The notes beneath the pieces are model-generated. The model had not been told where the DNA came from and made no database searches. It saw only the letters and a program-made list of their open reading frames with translations. A stretch of DNA of 10,951 bases, taken from NCBI GenBank assembly GCA_002803225.1, contig NXFV01001661.1:1-10951 (forward strand), written 5' to 3'. The position numbers were made by a program, and so were the translations under genes. Position 1 is the stretch's first letter; each line of letters starts with the position of its first letter. Source of the DNA: Gamarada debralockiae (Eukaryota > Ascomycota > Leotiomycetes > Helotiales > Hyphodiscaceae). This document shows, in pieces, positions 7,132 through 10,951 of this stretch.

Positions 7132-9177
7132 CTAAATTAGATTTACCTCACACCATTTCGAGTTCTCCATCGCCTCTCCGTCCATGATACCATCAACATA
7201 GGCCTCGCCTATGACCTGGTACTGTCCATCACTTTGACGCCGAAGAATAAAGGGAACCTGGGTTCCTTTTATTAGTGCGACAAAGTCACCCCGCTTGGCA
7301 TACTCAGGGCCAAGGACCAAATGCCCCTTTCTAGTAATGAATGGAAGTCGCCCCAAGCTCTTTCCAATGATTTCCGAGCCCAGCCTTGACGATTTAGTAG
7401 TCCTGCTCTTTTCCTTATCATTAACCACTCCGTTTTTCAAGAGCTGCTGAAGCCCAAGCTTGATCTGATTCCCCTTGATTTGCTTGATGTCACTCTCCAA
7501 AAGGACAACAGCATCAAGAAAACGGTCATCGCCAACCCTTACCAATTCCGTATCTTGGCTGTAACCAACGCCACCAATCGAGGTCCTCGCCGCTGCACGT
7601 AGACGATCGCTGAAGTCTACGTAAAGTTGCCTCTCCTGATATGTCAGACGAAGAATCTCAACTAGCCACTTTACTGGCCATGAAACCGTCTCCTCAAGAG
7701 GTACTTCATGACTAGAAGCTCTGCCAGGGAAAGATCCTACTTCGTGGATCTCATCATATATATGGCATTCCACTGAGATACCCTCGATTTTCCCTTCCCT
7801 CCTAATAGCAGTAACTTTAGAATGACGTGGCTGTACTCCAGATGCGCTAAATTTGGGATAGGCAGTGATATGATCATTTTCCACATCTTGTAGCATATCT
7901 GTTGCTGATCGAGACCAATCAGGGACCCAAGATGGTAGGTTGGATTGGATTTTAGGCGTCTGACAGAACGAGAGTAGTGATATATGACCTTGCTGAAGCA
8001 GAACTACCATGGCCGTCGTGTAAGTTTCTTTGCACGATCTCGAATAATCTGGAATAAGACCCAATTTTTCTAACTCCTCTCGATCTGCCGCTAGACCCAA
8101 TAAAGCAAATATTTTGTCTCGCGGGTCAGTTGACTCCAAGTGATGAGGCCCATGGCGATGGAGATTTATACTGCCAACGCATGTTGCGCGTAGCAGAGCT
8201 GCCAATGGGAATCTGGAGTATCTATATATATTCCAGGAAGATAGCATGACAGTAGGTCTGTGCTGGAACAGGTCCGAGATGATTTTAAGTTGATAGGGTG
8301 TCAAAGATAGTGGCTGGTTAGTGTATCTCTTTATGAGGACGGCCCGTAGAGCACAATACGCATGAAGAACGGCGCTGCATCGACGTCGTGTAATTCTCTT
8401 GCTTCCACAAAGGAATTCCGCGTTCTCTGGAAGAGTTATTTCTTGCAGAACCCATATCCGTCCCCACCAAGGCCGGGTAAAGAACCGCTTTATGCCAGCA
8501 ATCGGCAACAGGTTATCCTGGTCGTGCCAGCCACTGATAGAATAGAAAATACTGTGCAATGTATCCTTGGGGATCCTAAATATTTCGCCAGCAGGCGTTC
8601 TTATCATGGCAGTTGATCGCCTTAGATCACGGAGCTCCCGAGGCTGTAACGCCAGCTTTTGCCAGACTTCTTGGTAAGGCTCGAACCCATTGTCCATACC
8701 GCAAGCCTCTGCTTTTGCCCCAAGGGAGTTCAAATAATCCATTACTGAATCATCGCCACTCTCTGCTGCACCAAGCCAAGCAACGACTCTGCATGCCTTT
8801 TGGTAGATATCTGCCATAAGCCCAACTTGCCAACTCTTCTCTTCAACATCTGACTGATTGATGCAGAGGAAATCGATCCAGATCACAAGGTCTTCTTTGG
8901 GCGGTCTAAGTACCATCATCGCGTCGTACAGATTTTTATTTACTCGAACCCCGGAACTTTCAACGAGTATCAATCGGAGATCAGTGGCAGCTCCCCAGAC
9001 ATAGGACAGGGCCACAAACTTCGGTCGTTCATGAAGGGCGGCGTGGAAGATGTGGCAAGCGGGGATGAACTTGAGCTTTTCGTTTCCATCTGCCGGTAGG
9101 AGTCTCAATAGCCTGATCTCGTTCCGGGAACGCTGTAATGTTTGGTATCCGTATCCGTTTGTCTTCGGGGTAGCCAT
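7132..9177 (-). CDS. HET-domain (heterokaryon incompatibility) protein
   Basis: A single uninterrupted frame encodes 681 residues. The HET domain (about residues 50-245) shows its three conserved blocks: ALSYVWG at 56-62, VIWIDFLCINQ at 98-108 followed by IYQKACRVVAWLG at 124-136, and RPWWGRIWVLQEI at 235-247. Downstream come DPRDKIFALLGLA (351-363) and PDYS (376-379), typical of the het-6-like class, then a C-terminal GDFVALIKGTQVPFILR (630-646) also usual for it. Length is normal for the family. Such proteins take part in fungal non-self recognition and regulated cell death after fusion of unlike strains; the partner of this one is unknown. No transmembrane segment or intron is evident. The start ATG has A at -3 and G at +4. 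The gene lacks RIP-type stops despite relics on both sides. A MITE-like element begins 187 bp upstream. Confidence 0.93.
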   Translation of the reverse strand: MATPKTNGYGYQTLQRSRNEIRLLRLLPADGNEKLKFIPACHIFHAALHERPKFVALSYVWGAATDLRLILVESSGVRVNKNLYDAMMVLRPPKEDLVIWIDFLCINQSDVEEKSWQVGLMADIYQKACRVVAWLGAAESGDDSVMDYLNSLGAKAEACGMDNGFEPYQEVWQKLALQPRELRDLRRSTAMIRTPAGEIFRIPKDTLHSIFYSISGWHDQDNLLPIAGIKRFFTRPWWGRIWVLQEITLPENAEFLCGSKRITRRRCSAVLHAYCALRAVLIKRYTNQPLSLTPYQLKIISDLFQHRPTVMLSSWNIYRYSRFPLAALLRATCVGSINLHRHGPHHLESTDPRDKIFALLGLAADREELEKLGLIPDYSRSCKETYTTAMVVLLQQGHISLLSFCQTPKIQSNLPSWVPDWSRSATDMLQDVENDHITAYPKFSASGVQPRHSKVTAIRREGKIEGISVECHIYDEIHEVGSFPGRASSHEVPLEETVSWPVKWLVEILRLTYQERQLYVDFSDRLRAAARTSIGGVGYSQDTELVRVGDDRFLDAVVLLESDIKQIKGNQIKLGLQQLLKNGVVNDKEKSRTTKSSRLGSEIIGKSLGRLPFITRKGHLVLGPEYAKRGDFVALIKGTQVPFILRRQSDGQYQVIGEAYVDGIMDGEAMENSKWCEVNLI

Positions 9178-9363
9178 GATGTTGCTGCTTCAGATCCTGT
9201 CATAGTTTGGATGAGTCTTGAAGACGTGCAAGATTCTCCTCCAACGGAAGGCAAACTTTGATACATTAGGTGGTAACTTTCAAACGTAATCTAGGCACCC
9301 GTGATAAAGTAGAGTATGAGTGGTGAGTGCTCATACATTGATTAGTAATCATTTCGGATAACT
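9178..9363 (-). promoter_or_regulatory. 5' flank of the HET gene
   Basis: These 186 bp separate the HET start codon from the MITE-like element. They contain an exact 7-bp inverted repeat, GTATGAG (9314-9320) and CTCATAC (9330-9336). No clear TATA box is seen here; the nearest TATA-like sequence on the minus strand (TATATAC, at 9441-9447) lies inside the MITE, about 265 bp before the start codon. Core promoter signals could therefore come partly from the inserted element; this is inference. Confidence 0.4.
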
Positions 9364-9844
9364 CACCAGGGGGTGCGGTAATTCGCGCACCAGGTGTACT
9401 TAGCGAGGCCAAACCTCACCAAAACTTGCCTACTTCAAGTGTATATAAACTATTTTTCTTTTAATCGAATTCTTTATAACTCTAATATATAATCTGAATT
9501 TTCTTAATGTTTAAATAGAATTTTATAGGTTATTTTTAATAATTTTCTTTAAAAAGTTATTAGAGCCCAAAGTTAAGGTAGCTAAAATTTAGCTAATTTT
9601 ATATGTAAATTAATTATTAACATACTTTTCTTAAAAATTAAGCAAGACTTACGAATTAAAAGTAGAAGGTATTTAAAAGTATTAAACTTAATGTTATAAA
9701 TAATCAATTATTTAAATATAAAGTGGTCTTACAATATATTTTTCTGGGGAATTTCACTTCTAAAAAGGGTAGGTTTTGATAGTGTTTTGCCTTGCTATGT
9801 ACCTTTATCGATTTGTGGTGCGCGAATTAGTGCAACCCCTGGTG
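9364..9844. mobile_element. MITE-like non-autonomous DNA transposon, 481 bp
   Basis: The left end reads CACCAGGGGGTGCGGTAATT then CGCGCACCA (9364-9392). The reverse complement of the right end reads CACCAGGGGTTGCACTAATT then CGCGCACCA (9816-9844). These 29-bp terminal inverted repeats differ at only three or four positions. Weaker inverted similarity continues inward about 45 bp (GTACTTAGCGAGGC left, GTACATAGCAAGGC right, then CAAAAC). ACT flanks both ends (9361-9363 and 9845-9847) as a likely 3-bp target-site duplication. The interior (about 9440-9745) is very AT-rich and has no coding frame, so transposition would need an outside transposase. The superfamily is not settled: a 3-bp duplication suits PIF/Harbinger or CACTA, while a CAGGGG-like end recalls hAT, whose 8-bp duplication is not seen. 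Confidence 0.75.
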
Positions 9845-9847
9845 ACT

Positions 9848-9970
9848 GAGCTAAAGGTAAGGCTCTCTAGACTCTGTACGGTATAGCGCTTCAAGATCCT
9901 TGTCTCAGAAACAAGGGTTCTGACCCCAAAAATGGCTCTTCAAGCGGGAAGCCGGTTTTGCAAAGCTTTT
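9848..9970. other. Short spacer between MITE and repeat copy B
   Basis: About 120 bp with no coding frame. It contains a 5-bp stem CTTGT/ACAAG around a 7-nt loop (9899-9915) followed by GGGTTCTGACCCC, which superficially recalls tRNA arms but does not complete a tRNA. Confidence 0.5.
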
Positions 9971-10556
9971 GTAGAGTGCAAAGGGAGAAAAAGTGAAAGT
10001 CGGAAGTTCGTCACGCAGAAGCATTTCTTCAGGAAGACAACGGCCGATTTCGTTGGCTGCGCACAGGGCCACTTTTCGCTCTAACTCAATCGGAGAATGT
10101 CGGAAAACGGGAATTTTCCGGTAGGGTAAGCGCTAGCCACAAACGTCGCAAGCCACACGATTAGCAGCCACAAATTTTATTAGAATTTTATCGAGGTTGC
10201 TACAACCACACCGCCACTGACCAGAGTCCTTGATCGCTTAATTGGACGAGGTATCAGCCTGTGTGGCGATGGCGTATTATATAGCGCGCTCTGGCTGCCA
10301 TAACACGAAGAACAACTTTTTAGCATCGTGATAAACTCGGTGATCTATATCTAATCGTTCTATAAGTTTAAGAGGCGAAAGGAGCTTAATGGTGGTGTCG
10401 TGGGTCGAGGGGGTCCTATCACACTATAATAAGAGGCTCTTTATAATTCAGATAGGCGGCGACGACGCGATTAAAAATTTCGGAATTAATAAGTTAGGAG
10501 TATTCGGGAGAGCCATATAACGTTACTAAAATAAAAACTTATCGAAATTTTAATAT
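9971..10556. repeat. 590-bp dispersed repeat, copy B (less damaged)
   Basis: Same-orientation partner of 5078-5670. It keeps more G/C at positions where copy A has A/T, so it is nearer the ancestral sequence. A plus-strand frame near 10350-10520 is fairly open (for example SISNRSISLRGERSLMVVSW), but stops just outside it and the absence of a matching clean frame in copy A argue against a gene. Together the copies flank the HET gene with 4.3 kb between them. Confidence 0.85.
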
Positions 10557-10691
10557 ATTCACAGATTTATAGTCGCTTGAATTCGAAGTACGGAAGGGGG
10601 TTCAGTGTGGGTCTCGCCTACCCCCCTGATTCTGCTACTCCCTTGTGATTAATTAGGATACAAAATCTATTGCTGCTTTACTCTACATTCA
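10557..10691. other. Probable 3' end region of the Tc1/mariner relic
   Basis: Non-coding. It lies between repeat copy B and the stop codon of the transposase relic, so it should hold that element's 3' untranslated part and, if complete, a terminal inverted repeat next to a TA target. TATAGTCGCTTGAATTCGAA from 10567 is a candidate terminus, but its partner lies outside the window. Confidence 0.35.
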
Positions 10692-10951
10692 CTAGCCTAA
10701 AGGGCCTCCTTTCCATATTCTAACCTTTGCAATTCGCTCTGGCATCGTATTGATATAGTTATTGATCAAGTTTATAGAGATCTCCTTCTCCCAAATATCA
10801 ACTATCGCCTCCTTCAAGTCCAAAAGGGTCTAACCTTTATGTGGTTTCCGATTCCGTAGCTTCTGCTTTAAAACCCTTTATATATTCTCGATTGGGTTAA
10901 GGTCTGGAGAGCAGGGAGGCCAGTTAATCGAGTTGATATGGCATTCTAGTC
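10692..10951 (-). pseudogene. Tc1/mariner transposase, C-terminal fragment with stop codons
   Basis: The minus strand reads INWPPCSPDLNPIENI from near the right window edge, the hallmark of Tc1-type DDE transposases around the third catalytic acidic residue; that Glu (in NPIEN) is still present. The next residue, normally Trp, is a TAA, and a second in-frame TAG occurs after RNRKPHKG. The frame then runs LKEAIVDIWEKE and NTMPERIAKVR to a TAG at 10692-10694, matching the usual C-terminal helices. The N-terminal DNA-binding part and first two Asp lie beyond position 10951. The stops make it non-functional; they fit transitions. Confidence 0.85.

Noticed and set aside
8362..8819. Plus-strand open frames opposite the HET gene
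   Set aside because: They lie wholly antisense to the conserved HET coding frame and show no protein motif.
9885..9925. Possible tRNA (5-bp stem with 7-nt CTCAGAA loop, then GGGTTCTGACCCC)
   Set aside because: The T-arm lacks the invariant A58 pattern, and no acceptor stem or proper D-arm can be paired around it, so it does not fold as a tRNA.
1..10951. CRISPR arrays, operons or rRNA
   Set aside because: No regularly spaced repeats, ribosome binding sites or rRNA-like segments were seen; the window is eukaryotic in character.

Overview
The window looks like a repeat-rich stretch of a filamentous ascomycete (Pezizomycotina) genome. Three things point there: a HET-domain gene, a membrane-anchored AIM6-like phosphodiesterase gene with a 52-nt intron, and transposon relics saturated with C-to-T and G-to-A changes that create TpA, the mark of repeat-induced point mutation (RIP). 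The exact lineage cannot be read from the sequence.

Layout. 1-2717 is the 5' two thirds of a Ty3/gypsy retrotransposon on the minus strand, running gag, zinc knuckle, protease, reverse transcriptase. It is cut by the left window edge and full of stop codons. About 2800-3445 is its probable LTR and leader, with a TATA box, E-boxes and several inverted repeats. 3609-4839 (minus) is an apparently intact two-exon AIM6-like PLC-type phosphodiesterase gene. 4890-5099 is a coding-like relic of unknown identity. 5078-5670 is copy A of a dispersed repeat of about 590 bp. 5915-6090 is a second copy of the LTR segment at 3271-3445. 6410-7102 is a graveyard holding the N-terminal end of a Fot1/pogo-type transposase and two ankyrin-repeat relics on opposite strands. 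7132-9177 (minus) is an intact 681-residue HET-domain gene. 9364-9844 is a non-autonomous DNA transposon (MITE-like) with imperfect terminal inverted repeats of about 29 bp and a 3-bp target duplication. 9971-10556 is copy B of the 590-bp repeat. 10692-10951 (minus) is the C-terminal end of a broken Tc1/mariner transposase that runs off the window.

How it fits together. Only two genes look functional, and each sits inside a pair of direct repeats: AIM6-like between the two LTR segments, HET between the two 590-bp copies. No operon or joint pathway is implied. The HET gene probably acts in non-self recognition, and repeat-rich, recombination-prone surroundings are common for that family. The most useful new items are the MITE-like element close upstream of the HET gene, the nested direct-repeat architecture, and the unidentified 590-bp family with its unequal RIP damage. 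I saw no clearly new molecular system.
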